64,000 bases of DNA from DASUPK01 sp963695805. GTDB lineage: Bacteria > Actinomycetota > Thermoleophilia > Solirubrobacterales > 70-9. Below, one piece after another: positions 1 to 8,378 of this stretch (its first letter is position 1; each line of letters opens with the position of its first letter). The notes beneath the pieces are model-generated. The model was given only the letters and a program-made list of their open reading frames with translations, ran no database searches and was not told where the DNA came from. A program made the translations under genes and the position numbers. The stretch covers positions 124,001 through 188,000 of the forward strand of contig CAVOHV010000003.1 of the NCBI GenBank assembly GCA_963695805.1. The letters run 5' to 3'.

Positions 1-981
1 CGGGCATCAGATGGCCATAGCGATCCAGGGTGATCCCGATCTTCACGTGGCCCATGAACGTCGACAGTGCCTTGGCGTTGACACCGGCGGCGATCATCAG
101 GCTGGCGTAGCTGTGTCTGCATTCGTGCGGCGTGATCCGCTCCAGCCCCGCCCCCCTCCAGGCGGTGTCGGCGCGATCCTGCAGGTTCTTGCCGTTGAAG
201 GCATCCGTCGCCGTCCGCCCGAAGAGCAGGTCGTCTCCTTCGCGGCCAGTGGCGAGCTTGTGCTCGAGCAGGTGGTCGCGCAGCTCCGCGGGGATCGGCA
301 CCCGGCGGCGACCGGCAGCTGTCTTCAGCTCGATCGGACCCTCCTTCTCGTCCCAGCCACGTTCGACCCGGATCACCCCGGAGGCGAGGTCGACATCGCT
401 GACACGCAGCGCCTGTAGCTCGCCTCGGCGCAGCCGGCGTAGAGTGCCCCAAAGCGCCCGGTCTCGCTCCGGGGCAGCAGCGACCAGCGCCTCGGCTTCG
501 GTCGGGTCGGCAACGCGATCACGCTTGCCGCGTACTGCCGCGAGTTCAAGCCCGTCGCGGGGATTGACGACAAGCTCGCCCTGGCTGACGGCACGGCGGA
601 AGATCGCCCGAAGGGGGAGCACAGTGCAGCGGATGGTCGAAGGGTTCAGCCCCTCGGCCAGCAACCGGTCAACCAGCGCCTGCACATCGAGCCGCCGGAC
701 GTCCGCCAGTCGAACCGAGCGCACACCGGCAGCACCCGCAGCCGCATAGCCTGCTCGGAGGAGCGGAGTGCGGACGGCTTGTAGACGTCGCCCGAGCGGT
801 TGCGCACAGTGCCCTCCTTTGCCCCTTGCTCCCGCGCCTCCCAAGCTCGCGCCACCGTCGGCGTCGGTGCCCGCAGACCACCCTTGCCGAGCTGGGCGTT
901 GGCGTCGTCGCGCCAGGTCTTCGCCTCCGCCCGGTTGGGGAAGGTCTTCCGAACCCCCGGGGTTTGGAATGCAGGGACCAA
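1..981 (-). pseudogene. Tyrosine recombinase (phage-type integrase), frameshifted, cut by window edge
   Basis: Read on the minus strand across two frames this is a site-specific tyrosine recombinase. The N-terminal arm (about 981-730) is in one frame and the catalytic domain (about 725-1) in another, so there is a frameshift near 719-730. The catalytic signature is visible: Arg in LRRGEL (about 418-435), HECRH (113-127), the MGH box and the nucleophile Tyr in DRYGH (about 17-19). Around 425-445 two compensating indels blur the usual LYAGLRRGE stretch, a further sign of decay. A TTG at 981 starts the open part, but an in-frame stop lies just upstream, so the true N-terminus may be lost. The C-terminus lies outside the window. 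With the tRNA fragment at 3608-3652 it suggests a former integrative element. Confidence 0.75.
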
Positions 982-1071
982 TTCGCCGACGGTGCCGGCG
1001 GCTTACGGCCCCTGTGCTTGTGGGGCTTGCGGTTGCGTGTGGCGCTTCACGTTTCGATTGTGCCTCGGCAC

Positions 1072-1370
1072 CTAGCGCCCCCTCCCGTATCGCTTGGCGA
1101 CGATCAGGCGTGTGGCTTGCAGGGCGACACGGGGGATCGGGGCGTCTCCGACAAGGGGCGCCAGGGCGAGCTGCTCGCACAGAAAGCGCCGCTCGTGAGT
1201 ATCCGGCGCCATTTCGAGGCGCGCCGCTCTCAGCTCGAGCTGCTGCGAGCGCGCATGACTCAGGCTGCAGGCGAGCGCGACCTCCGGCAGGCTCCTTAGC
1301 CGACGGTAGCGGCTCCTGCAGCGAACCCCGAGCGCCGCTTTGCATGGAAAGCGGATCCCCTTGCCGAGGC
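1072..1370 (-). pseudogene. Possible gene remnant of unknown family
   Basis: The stretch between the integrase remnant and the TylF-type gene is otherwise empty. The minus strand keeps about 75 codons open to a stop at 1072-1074. The composition is protein-like (Leu/Ala/Glu-rich, ending IVAKRYGRGR) rather than the Arg/Pro/Ser-rich look of shadow frames. No start codon or ribosome site fits, and the 5' side runs into the 3' end of the neighbouring gene. I do not recognise a family. It may be the C-terminal end of a gene truncated by rearrangement, or chance. Confidence 0.2.
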
Positions 1371-1379
1371 GGCGAGGTA

Positions 1380-2156
1380 CTAGCGTTGGATGATCCCGAG
1401 CTTCGTGTGGTGGATGTCCTTCTGCAGGCCCTTTCCGGCGACGAACTCGGTATACGCCTCGTAGCTGCCACGCCACACCGGGTGATCCGCATCGCAGTCG
1501 TCGACGACGATCACTCCTCCTGGAGTCATCAGGTCCCAGACGGCCTTCAGCGTGGCGAGCACCGGCTGGTACAGGTCCACGTCGACAAGACAGAACGAAA
1601 ACGGGCCGATTGTCGTGAAGTCGAATGTCTTGGCGTCAGCCTTGATAGCTGTCACGCGGCGCACCCGGTTCAGCTCCATCGTCAGCTCAAACGACGCCTT
1701 GCTGTTGTCGCGGAAATCTAAGTAGTCCCAGCGGCGGCCACGACCCCGCTCGACCGCCACATCCTCGGGAGCAAAGCCGCCGAACGTGTCGAGCGCGTAG
1801 TAGCGCTTGTCGCTGCCGATGTCGCGCAGATGGCGATCGAGGAACACGGTCGTCGCGCCGAACCCGCACCCGACCTCCACGATCGAGCCCGCTAGCGGGT
1901 CGGTGCGATCCACCTCGCCCACCAGGCAACCCAGCTGGCTGGGGCTAAACATGTATTCGTAGGTGTGGTGGCCTCCCCTTCGGTGCTGTATGACGGCGCG
2001 AAAGTAAGCGTCGCGCATTCGGGCGAGCATCGGGACCCGGTCAAGAAAGCGTCGACTCCGAGATCCGATCGCCGGGACTTTGGGAGCGAGGACGCTTTGG
2101 TCCGGTGTAAAAAAGCCGTCCGGCCGGTTCTCAGTCGTTCTCATTGGGTTCGACAC
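1380..2156 (-). CDS. TylF/macrocin O-methyltransferase-like SAM-dependent methyltransferase
   Basis: 258 residues from GTG 2156 (ATG 2144 is an equally good start). It shows the class I methyltransferase glycine-rich motif VEVGCGFGATTVF near residue 95, an acidic residue after strand 2 (ALDTFGGF) and the TylF-type metal/acceptor region with VDVDLYQP and VDDCDAD. TylF enzymes methylate sugar hydroxyls, so a role in decorating the glycan made by the locus to the right is likely; the substrate cannot be read from sequence. It sits alone between mobile-element remnants (integrase left, IS right) and may be island cargo. Family assignment is solid. Confidence 0.8.
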   Translation of the reverse strand: MSNPMRTTENRPDGFFTPDQSVLAPKVPAIGSRSRRFLDRVPMLARMRDAYFRAVIQHRRGGHHTYEYMFSPSQLGCLVGEVDRTDPLAGSIVEVGCGFGATTVFLDRHLRDIGSDKRYYALDTFGGFAPEDVAVERGRGRRWDYLDFRDNSKASFELTMELNRVRRVTAIKADAKTFDFTTIGPFSFCLVDVDLYQPVLATLKAVWDLMTPGGVIVVDDCDADHPVWRGSYEAYTEFVAGKGLQKDIHHTKLGIIQR

Positions 2157-2286
2157 AGCATCGAGGGGCCCACCACAGCCGGATTATTTATGAAGCGGGC
2201 GCCGCACCCACAACAAGTCAACTACGGCACGAACAGGGGACGCGGCCCTCGAAGCAGCCGGGCCAGAATAGCTGCTTTGGACTGCC

Positions 2287-2300
2287 ATGAAGAAGGACCG
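2287..2300 (+). repeat. Left subterminal inverted repeat of the IS
   Basis: The bases ATGAAGAAGGACCG match the reverse complement of 3470-3483 at 13 of 14 positions. They lie 58 bp before the transposase start. Confidence 0.6.
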
Positions 2301-2301
2301 C

Positions 2302-2332
2302 CCTCGGTGACACGCTCCGGCTGTCACCGAGG
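2302..2332 (+). other. Perfect 11-bp stem-loop in the IS left end
   Basis: CCTCGGTGACA (2302-2312) pairs perfectly with 2322-2332 around a 9-nt loop. It sits between the left inverted repeat and the transposase ribosome site (AAAGGAGG at 2342-2349). It could limit translation from read-through transcripts or be part of a structured noncoding RNA of the element. Confidence 0.5.
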
Positions 2333-2358
2333 AGCGATCTCAAAGGAGGCCCACTCAC

Positions 2359-3326
2359 ATGTTGCACGCCGGACTCGATCTCAGTCGCAAGCGCCTCGAC
2401 GTCTGCCTGCTCTCAGACCAGGGTGAGCTGGTCGAAGAGCTCGCCGCCTTCCCTGACTCAGGCGGCCTGAAGAGGCTCGTCGAGCGAGTCGAGGCAGCAG
2501 GGGAACCGGTGCGGGGGGTGATCGAGTCGATGACCGGCGCCCGCTTCGTCCACGACACCCTCGAGCGCCTGGGCTGGGAGGTCGAGATCGCAGACGCCCA
2601 GAAGGTGAAGGGCCTGACGCCCCTGGCGACCAATACCGACCGGATCGACGCCCGCGTCCTCGCCGTCCTCTTCCAGCGCGACCTGGTGCCGGCGATCTGG
2701 CTGCCCGACCCGAGGGTGAGGAGGGAGCGCGAGCTCGCCCGCTTCCGCCTCCGCCTGGTGAAGCACAAAAGCCAGCTGAAGAACTGGATCCACTCGGCGC
2801 CGATCAGCTTCGGGCGGCCCCGCCCGGTCACGGACCTCTTCGGGGTGGCCGGCAGAGAGCACCCGGCGCGACTCGAGCTGCCCGAGCCCTGGCGCGGCAA
2901 CGTCGACGCCGGCCTCGCCCTGATCGACGGGCTCGAGGGACAGATCGACGAGGTCGAGGCGAAGCTGCGAGCGAGCGGCGCCGAGATCGGCGAGATCTCC
3001 CGCTTCCCGACCCCGACCAAGCTCACCGGCTACACCGGCCTTTGCCCGAGGGTGGGCAGTCGAAGGAGTCCGACCGGCGCGGGCCACTCTCCAAGCACGG
3101 GCCCCGCTGCCTGGGCTGGGCCCTGCTCGAGGCGACCATGCCCGCGCTCCGCCACTCGGCCTACGCCGAGCGCTACCAGCGCACCAAGCGCCGGCTCGGC
3201 AGACAGCGCGGCGCCAAGGTCGCCCAGATCGACATCGCCCGAAAGTTGACCGTTGCGATCTGGCACATGCTCACTCGAAACGAGGGGTTCGCTCCCAGAG
3301 GCGCCGCCTTTCGCCTGGCGGCCTGA
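2359..3326 (+). pseudogene. IS110-family transposase, deleted and frameshifted
   Basis: ATG 2359 follows a strong AAAGGAGG ribosome site. The N-terminal DEDD (RuvC-like) domain is recognisable: GLDLSRKRLDVCL near residue 5, then the TDRIDARVLA box near residue 95. The C-terminal Transposase_20 part (AEIGEISRFPTPTKLTGYTG, then SDRRGPLSKHGPRCLGWALL) follows in another frame. Two lesions are clear. About 35 residues that normally hold the helix-hairpin-helix (PGIG region) are missing near 2980. A frameshift lies near 3048-3058, after which the frame ending at 3326 continues the protein. The gene is therefore non-functional. The serine recombinase-like C-terminus (GPLSKHG) is otherwise intact. 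Confidence 0.85.
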
Positions 3327-3607
3327 CCGCCCTTTGGACTTGCGCCCGAGAGCGAAGCACCCATTCCGCCTGATCCTCCCGCCGAGGAGGCGATAGAGAC
3401 ATGAGCACTGCTCCAAGCCTGCGAACCGCGAGAGGTCCCTGACCCGATCACCGAGCGCTACTCGACAGTCGGCCCTTCTTCATAGAGACGAAAAGCAGCA
3501 CCCGTCCGAGATACTGCCTGGACGATATCGGAGGAGAACGTGGAGATCGTGTGGCGATGCGTCGAGGGCCTATCAGGGCGATCTCGGGATTCGCCGGCAT
3601 CGGCGGA
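3327..3607 (+). other. Noncoding IS right end and flank, about 280 bp
   Basis: No credible gene is present. 3327-3469 is the noncoding right end of the IS, the candidate location for an IS1111-type guide RNA. 3470-3483 is the right inverted repeat. 3491-3607 is flanking DNA leading into the tRNA fragment. No terminator with a T-tract was seen. Confidence 0.4.
3470..3483 (-). repeat. Right subterminal inverted repeat of the IS
   Basis: The reverse complement reads ATGAAGAAGGGCCG and matches 2287-2300 at 13 of 14 positions. Confidence 0.6.
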
Positions 3608-3652
3608 GTGCACCCCGACAGGATTCGAACCTCTGACCTTCGTTTCGTAGAC
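3608..3652 (-). pseudogene. 3' half of a tRNA gene (probable Arg, anticodon ACG); att-site remnant
   Basis: On the minus strand the sequence reads as an anticodon loop (CTACGAA), the 3' anticodon stem, a variable segment, a T arm with the canonical GGTTCGAATCC and an acceptor 3' strand ending GGGGTGCA. Similarity to a tRNA stops abruptly at the anticodon loop (3650-3652), and no 5' half is present on either side. A partial tRNA of this kind is the usual trace of integration by a tyrosine recombinase. The fragment abuts the start of the next gene on the plus strand. The amino-acid identity is inferred only from the loop. Confidence 0.65.
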
Positions 3653-3654
3653 CG

Positions 3655-5352
3655 TTGATCGTGGATTCGAGTGATGGAGGAGAATCGGGGACCGCCAAGC
3701 GCGGAAACGGGCCCCTTGCGCGGGCCAGTCTCGCCCTTGTCTGCGGCGCCTCGATGGTCCTTCTCGTGGTCCTCGGCACGAGGCTCACATTCTTCAACGA
3801 CGACTGGTTGTTTCTGCTGCAGCGTCCGGGTCTTGAGGGGAGCTCCGTCTTCTCGGCTCACAATGGGCAGCTGGTCGTGGGAGTCGACCTGAGCTTCAAG
3901 GTCCTGGTCGCGCTCTTCGGTTACGCCCAGCTCCCATTCCGCTTGACCCTCGGCTTCGCCGTGGCCGGGGTCGGCGTCACGGTGTATCTGCTGGTCGCCG
4001 AGCGGGTGGGTTGGCATCTGGGAATCGCCGCCACGGCCATCGTGGTCCTTCTCGGGCCCGCGTGGGAGGACCTGCTCTTCTTCGCGTCGATCGGGCCGAT
4101 CGTCGCCCTGGCCACTGGACTAGCCGCGCTATACGCGCTGGAGAAGGGCAGACCCCGGATGGACGTGCTGGCCTGTGTCCTACTCATCTGCTCGGTCGCT
4201 TTCTCTGGCGTCGGCCTTGCCTTCGTCATCGGCGGAGTGATCGCACTTGCGGTGCGGCGTCGATGGGAGCTCCTCTGGATTCCAGCGATCCCGCTGGTCC
4301 TGTACGCGATCTGGTCGCTGACCTGGGGCGACTCTGCGAGCAATCTGTCCTGGTCGAACGTCGACAACCTCCCGAAGTACGTGCTGGATTCTGCTTCCTT
4401 CGGTCTCGCGTCGACTCTAGGTCTCTACCACGTTGCACACGCGCTCGATTTCGGTCACGTGGCGATAGCGATTGCCGTCGTTGGCGTTGCGATCTGGCTC
4501 GCGAGTGGCCATCAGCCCTCGCGCTGGCTTGCCGTCTTCGTTGGCACCGCACTCGCCTTCTGGGTACTCACCGGACTCACCTACATCCCCGGACGTGAGC
4601 CGGGTGCGAGCCGATATCAGCTGGTCGATGCAGCGCTTCTGCTCGTGATCGCCGCCGAGCTACTCCGTCCCATCCGGCTTCGAGGGCTGCACACCGTGGG
4701 GGTGCTCGGGGTGACAACCCTCGTAGTGCTTTCGAACATGGTCAGCTATCGCGATGGGTACCGCTTCCTACGCGATCAATCCACCCTGGCGAAGGCCGAA
4801 ATCGGGGCGCTGGAGATCGCTCGCGACCATACGAGCAGAGAAGCTGCGGCCGACCGATTTCCTGGACCAAACCCCTACCTGGAGGGCATCACCCCGGGCC
4901 GGTACTACGACGAAACGAGTCGGCATGGCGAGATCGCCCATCTCTCTCCGGCCGAGATCTCGGTCGCTCCCAGTACGGCCCGGGAGTACGCGGACTCCAT
5001 GCTTGTCGTGGCCTACCGAGTGCAGGCCATTCCGACAGCTCGTGCGGCCAATGGAAGGGAATGCCGGCGGTTCGCGCCCGGATCCGGCCCCGCGGAGATC
5101 CAGATCCGACCGGGTTCTACGCTGCTGGGGAACCTCGGCACGAACCCGCTCATAGTCTTCGTCGGCCGGTTTTCTCCCCTTGGCAAACCGAGGCCGATCG
5201 CGTTCCTCGCGCCACGATCCACCAGCGAATTGACCGTGCCAAGAGACTCCGTACTCCGTCCTTGGCGGCTGACCCTTCAGGGGCACTCGGCCGCGGTGGT
5301 CTGTGCACCGACCCACCGATCGGCCCCGCGAACCGCCTGGCTGCGGGACTAG
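3655..5352 (+). CDS. Large polytopic membrane protein, GT-C-like (putative glycosyltransferase)
   Basis: 565 residues, about eleven hydrophobic segments in the first 370 residues and an extracytoplasmic C-terminal part of about 190. The first external loop has an acidic pair, NDDWLFLLQ, in the position where GT-C glycosyltransferases carry their catalytic acidic motif. The family is not otherwise recognisable. It is a full-length paralogue of the gene at 26180-27943: both share the acidic-W-FLL loop, HN(G/D)(Q/H), the LYA/GLWxLxWG segment, and RPWR near the C-terminus. TTG 3655 is the first start; GTG 3661 is an alternative. The start lies directly against the tRNA fragment, so the 5' end may have been reshaped by integration. 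A glycan-assembly role is inferred from context. Confidence 0.7.
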   Translation: MIVDSSDGGESGTAKRGNGPLARASLALVCGASMVLLVVLGTRLTFFNDDWLFLLQRPGLEGSSVFSAHNGQLVVGVDLSFKVLVALFGYAQLPFRLTLGFAVAGVGVTVYLLVAERVGWHLGIAATAIVVLLGPAWEDLLFFASIGPIVALATGLAALYALEKGRPRMDVLACVLLICSVAFSGVGLAFVIGGVIALAVRRRWELLWIPAIPLVLYAIWSLTWGDSASNLSWSNVDNLPKYVLDSASFGLASTLGLYHVAHALDFGHVAIAIAVVGVAIWLASGHQPSRWLAVFVGTALAFWVLTGLTYIPGREPGASRYQLVDAALLLVIAAELLRPIRLRGLHTVGVLGVTTLVVLSNMVSYRDGYRFLRDQSTLAKAEIGALEIARDHTSREAAADRFPGPNPYLEGITPGRYYDETSRHGEIAHLSPAEISVAPSTAREYADSMLVVAYRVQAIPTARAANGRECRRFAPGSGPAEIQIRPGSTLLGNLGTNPLIVFVGRFSPLGKPRPIAFLAPRSTSELTVPRDSVLRPWRLTLQGHSAAVVCAPTHRSAPRTAWLRD

Positions 5353-5460
5353 GCGGCGCGACTTTAGGGGCCGTTCCCCGCTCACTGTCCCGCCAGCCCG
5401 AGAGAGACGACAACCTCAGGACTTGCCGTGCCGGGCCGGATGACAGCGCCGGCAGACCGC

Positions 5461-5650
5461 CTAGTGGTCGTCCAGGATCGTGGTCACCGGCCACCAACTG
5501 GCGATCGCGACGATCCGGAGGAAGGCCCCCGCGACCAGCAGCACGAGCAGCGCCTTGGCCGCGCGATCGGCCGACCAGGAAGCGCGTAGCAACCTCACCC
5601 CGAGTCGATCCGCCGCAGCTGTGGGTCGGCTCCCATCGCCGACGAAGATT
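5461..5650 (-). pseudogene. N-terminal remnant of a membrane protein (possible GT-C)
   Basis: This lies in the 300-bp gap 5353-5652. The minus strand encodes about 45-60 residues with one clear hydrophobic helix (ALLVLLVAGAFLRIVAIASW) followed by TILDD and a stop at 5461-5463. A single transmembrane helix followed by an acidic pair resembles the first helix and catalytic loop of GT-C-type membrane glycosyltransferases. No continuation is found, so it looks like a truncated leftover. The rest of the gap shows nothing. Confidence 0.3.
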
Positions 5651-5652
5651 AA

Positions 5653-6516
5653 GTGTGTCCAACGGAATCCCCCGTGAGCCCTCGGATCCTACGGCCGGCG
5701 CAAGGACTTCGTACTCTCCACCTGGTGAGAGCCGACTCGCCAGTCCGCCCGCCCGGGCGGAACGAGACCATGGAGATCCTGAGGCGGACGCTGCGCCACC
5801 CGGATCCGCCCGAGCTCTGGTTCGAGCTCCTCGAGATCGTCGAGCGTCGGACCTATCTGCAGCATGGGGTCGAGGTGAGCGAAGGCGACGTCGTCCTGGA
5901 CGCCGGTGCCAACGTCGGCGTCGCGGCGGCCTTCTTCGCCTTGGAGTGCCGGGCCGGCACTGTCCACAGCTTCGAACCCGTGGAGCCGATCTTCGAGCTC
6001 CTGCGCGAAAATCTGCGTGACTTCCCCGCCTGCGTCGTCCATCGATATGGGCTCTCTTCGACATCCGGTCCCAGCCAGATCACCTACTACCCAGAGGACT
6101 GGGCGATCTCGGGGCTCTATGCCGATCCCGAGGCGGATCGCGCGACCGTGCGGGCCGCGCATCTCAACATGGGGATCTCGGAGGCGGAGTCGAACGACCT
6201 GCTCCGCGATCGATTCAAGACCGAGGTCCTGACCTGCGAGCTTCGAACCCTTTCGGACGCACTCGAGAGCGAATCGATTGACCGCGTGGATCTCCTCAAG
6301 CTGGACGTCGAGAAAGCCGAGCTGGATGTGCTCGCGGGGATCAACGACGATGACTGGCGGCTGATCCGCCAGATCGCCGCGGAGCTCCACCTTGACGCCG
6401 ATCGCACCGCTGAGGTCGTGGCGACGCTCGAGGAGCGCGGGTTCATGGTTACCCTCGCCCAGGATCCAATCATGGCCGGGACTCAGGTCCGCATGCTGTA
6501 CGCGGTGCGTCGGTGA
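5653..6516 (+). CDS. FkbM-family SAM-dependent methyltransferase
   Basis: Up to 287 residues from GTG 5653. A shorter form from ATG 5770 (248 residues) is also plausible because conservation begins near MEILRRTL. FkbM hallmarks: glycine-rich motif VLDAGANVGVAAAFFA, the post-strand-2 acidic SFEPVEP, and the family signature LLKLDVEKAELDVLAGI near the C-terminal third. FkbM enzymes O-methylate sugars or polyketides; here the glycan locus suggests a sugar hydroxyl. The stop overlaps the next methyltransferase start by 4 nt (GTGA), so the two are translationally coupled. Confidence 0.85.
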   Translation: MCPTESPVSPRILRPAQGLRTLHLVRADSPVRPPGRNETMEILRRTLRHPDPPELWFELLEIVERRTYLQHGVEVSEGDVVLDAGANVGVAAAFFALECRAGTVHSFEPVEPIFELLRENLRDFPACVVHRYGLSSTSGPSQITYYPEDWAISGLYADPEADRATVRAAHLNMGISEAESNDLLRDRFKTEVLTCELRTLSDALESESIDRVDLLKLDVEKAELDVLAGINDDDWRLIRQIAAELHLDADRTAEVVATLEERGFMVTLAQDPIMAGTQVRMLYAVRR

Positions 6517-7148
6517 CTGGACCCACGCATCGTCTCGCTGCGCTGAATCCGCGTCGCTTACTTACTGCGGCCTATCGCCTGACCTTCCCTGAGGCCGAGA
6601 AAGCCGGCGAGCACTGGCAGCGAAAGGTGCTGAACGAGGCCGTCGACGCCTACATCGCGTCGCTCGACCCGAGCCGCTGTACCGCCGCGGAGGTGAGCGG
6701 CGACACCCACGCCGGGAAGCCCTGGCGAGAATATCGGAGCCTCAACTATCCGGAGTTCGATGTCTGCGCCCCCATCGACGAACCGCAGAAGTTCGATGTG
6801 GTGATCTGCGAGCAGGTCTTGGAGCACGTGGTGAACCCCTGGGCCGGCGCCGCGAACCTGCGCGAGCTCTGCGCACCCGGTGGGCACGTGATCGTCTCCA
6901 CGCCGTTTCTGATTAGGGTGCACGAGGTGCCGTTCTTCCTCATGGAGGACTACTGGCGCTTCACCCCCCGCGGGCTACGCACCCTGCTCGAGCAGGTCGG
7001 CCTCGAGGTCGAGAGCGTCGGATCGTGGGGAAACCGCCAATGCGTGGTGGGCAACTTCACGCGCTGGTCCGCGTATCGTCCGTGGCACTCCCTTCGCAAC
7101 GAGCCCGACTTTCCGGTTCAGGTCTGGGCTTTCGCCCACAACGCCTAG
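6513..7148 (+). CDS. Class I SAM-dependent methyltransferase (Methyltransf_11-like)
   Basis: 211 residues from GTG 6513, overlapping the upstream stop by 4 nt. The usual N-terminal glycine-rich motif I is weak (TAAEVSGDTHAG), but the second half of the fold is clear: FDVVICEQVLEHVVNP (motif II/post-II), LRELCAPGGHVIVSTPF (motif III), and a late segment FTPRGLRTLLEQVGLEV typical of small-molecule methyltransferases. The stop at 7148 overlaps the convergent glycosyltransferase end by 4 nt. The substrate is unknown; a sugar acceptor is inferred from context. Confidence 0.8.
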   Translation: MTGPTHRLAALNPRRLLTAAYRLTFPEAEKAGEHWQRKVLNEAVDAYIASLDPSRCTAAEVSGDTHAGKPWREYRSLNYPEFDVCAPIDEPQKFDVVICEQVLEHVVNPWAGAANLRELCAPGGHVIVSTPFLIRVHEVPFFLMEDYWRFTPRGLRTLLEQVGLEVESVGSWGNRQCVVGNFTRWSAYRPWHSLRNEPDFPVQVWAFAHNA

Positions 7149-8350
7149 ACCAGGTCCCTGAACCGCTCCGGGATCGGCACCCGATCGTTCCCCTCGAGGT
7201 CATCGCCGCGATAGAACCAATCCTCGAACTCCTCCGGGTCGACTATCCGCATGTGCCAGCCCAGGTTGAATGCCAGGTCGTCCTCGGACCAGTCTCGGCT
7301 CGCGTTCGAGCGATGGCGGGCGAGGCAATAGTCGTAATCAACTCGATGCAGATGGATCAGCAGCAGGCCCGGGTCGGGGCCGACCGAGGGCGCATTGAAC
7401 TCCTGATGCAGGCCGACGTTCCAAGCCAGGGGCACCCTGCCAAGCAGCCGCTTCGAGTACTGCGGCGACGGATGCCAGTACATCCGCTGCCGCAGCACCG
7501 GTTGGTCGAAATTGAGCGCCTCCTCGTCGTTCTGGTGGACGACGTTGTAGCCGGTGCAGCAGGCGGCCGGGCCTTCGGTGCTTTCGATGTACGCGCCGAG
7601 GTCTGGATAGAGACCGGGGTCGGGAACCACAATCTCGTCGACCTCAGCGAACAGAACCGCTGAGTACGACCGAAGGAGGAATGCCTGGAAGTCCTCCACC
7701 GTCCCCTTCAGCCACATGTGGTCGAAGCTCTTGTCCCGGTGGACCTTGACCACGTTGCAGCAAGCATCCAGTCCGTCGGTGCTCCCATCGGTGCTGTCGT
7801 GGTCGAGCACGTAGATATCGGACCAGTCGAAATGACGGCTGTAATGCTTCAGCCAGAGGGGGAGAAAGCGGGTTTCGTTCTGGACGATCGTGAATACGGC
7901 GCCCGTTCGGGTGGCGCGTGAGCCCGGCTTTTCAACGCTCATCTCCGCCCTGCTCAGCTCCACCCAGGCGCCGGCCCGGGTGCGGCCCAGAAGGGTCAGC
8001 TCCGCGACATCACCCTCGACGCCTCGGAGGTCGACCATCGCGTCCCAGCCGGATTGCGCCGAGTCCGGGACATCGGGGAACTGCGCGGCCACGTCCTCGC
8101 GCGGGGAGCCGAGGTTCACGGCTGTTCCGTGCTTGCCATCGACCAGGATCAGCCCCTCCACCATCGGGCCCTCCGCGCTCAGCGCCCAGCCACCCACGAT
8201 GATCGGCAAACGCTGCGCTCGGGCGTCGCCGCCGAGAGATTCGATGGCGCCTGACGGGAGCCGGTCACGATCGGACGTCTCGGAGGAGGCCCCCTCACGC
8301 GCCCGCTTGGCTCTGCCCCGCAGCCGGGCGACCGGCCCCTTCCCGGTCAC
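7145..8350 (-). CDS. Family 2-type glycosyltransferase with N-terminal accessory domain
   Basis: 401 residues from GTG 8350, chosen because it follows the upstream stop (8379); longer readings would run through the upstream gene. Residues about 30-150 form a beta-rich non-catalytic domain (IIVGGWALSAEGPMVEGLIL). The catalytic domain follows: AVFTIVQNETRFLPLWLKHY, VLDHDSTDGST, AEVDEIVVPD, resembling the Glyco_tranf_2_4 group, which acts on nucleotide sugars at the cytoplasmic face. It is the last gene of a minus-strand run that begins with the ABC exporter at 12607. The C-terminus is convergent with the methyltransferase at 6513-7148. Confidence 0.8.
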   Translation of the reverse strand: MTGKGPVARLRGRAKRAREGASSETSDRDRLPSGAIESLGGDARAQRLPIIVGGWALSAEGPMVEGLILVDGKHGTAVNLGSPREDVAAQFPDVPDSAQSGWDAMVDLRGVEGDVAELTLLGRTRAGAWVELSRAEMSVEKPGSRATRTGAVFTIVQNETRFLPLWLKHYSRHFDWSDIYVLDHDSTDGSTDGLDACCNVVKVHRDKSFDHMWLKGTVEDFQAFLLRSYSAVLFAEVDEIVVPDPGLYPDLGAYIESTEGPAACCTGYNVVHQNDEEALNFDQPVLRQRMYWHPSPQYSKRLLGRVPLAWNVGLHQEFNAPSVGPDPGLLLIHLHRVDYDYCLARHRSNASRDWSEDDLAFNLGWHMRIVDPEEFEDWFYRGDDLEGNDRVPIPERFRDLV

Positions 8351-8378
8351 GCCTGAGGCTTCATTGCGGCCGGGGCGA

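Larger units (their letters stand above)
2280..3490 (+). mobile_element. IS110-family (IS1111-like) insertion sequence, degenerate
   Basis: The element is defined by a broken IS110-type transposase (2359-3326) and a 14-bp inverted repeat, 13 of 14 identical, at 2287-2300 and 3470-3483 (ATGAAGAAGG, A or G, CCG when read inward from each end). Subterminal inverted repeats are a feature of the IS1111 branch of IS110. The outer boundaries are approximate because this family usually makes no target duplication. The 3' noncoding part (3327-3470) is where IS1111-type elements are expected to carry their recombination guide RNA. The transposase is disrupted, so the copy cannot move by itself. Confidence 0.7.
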
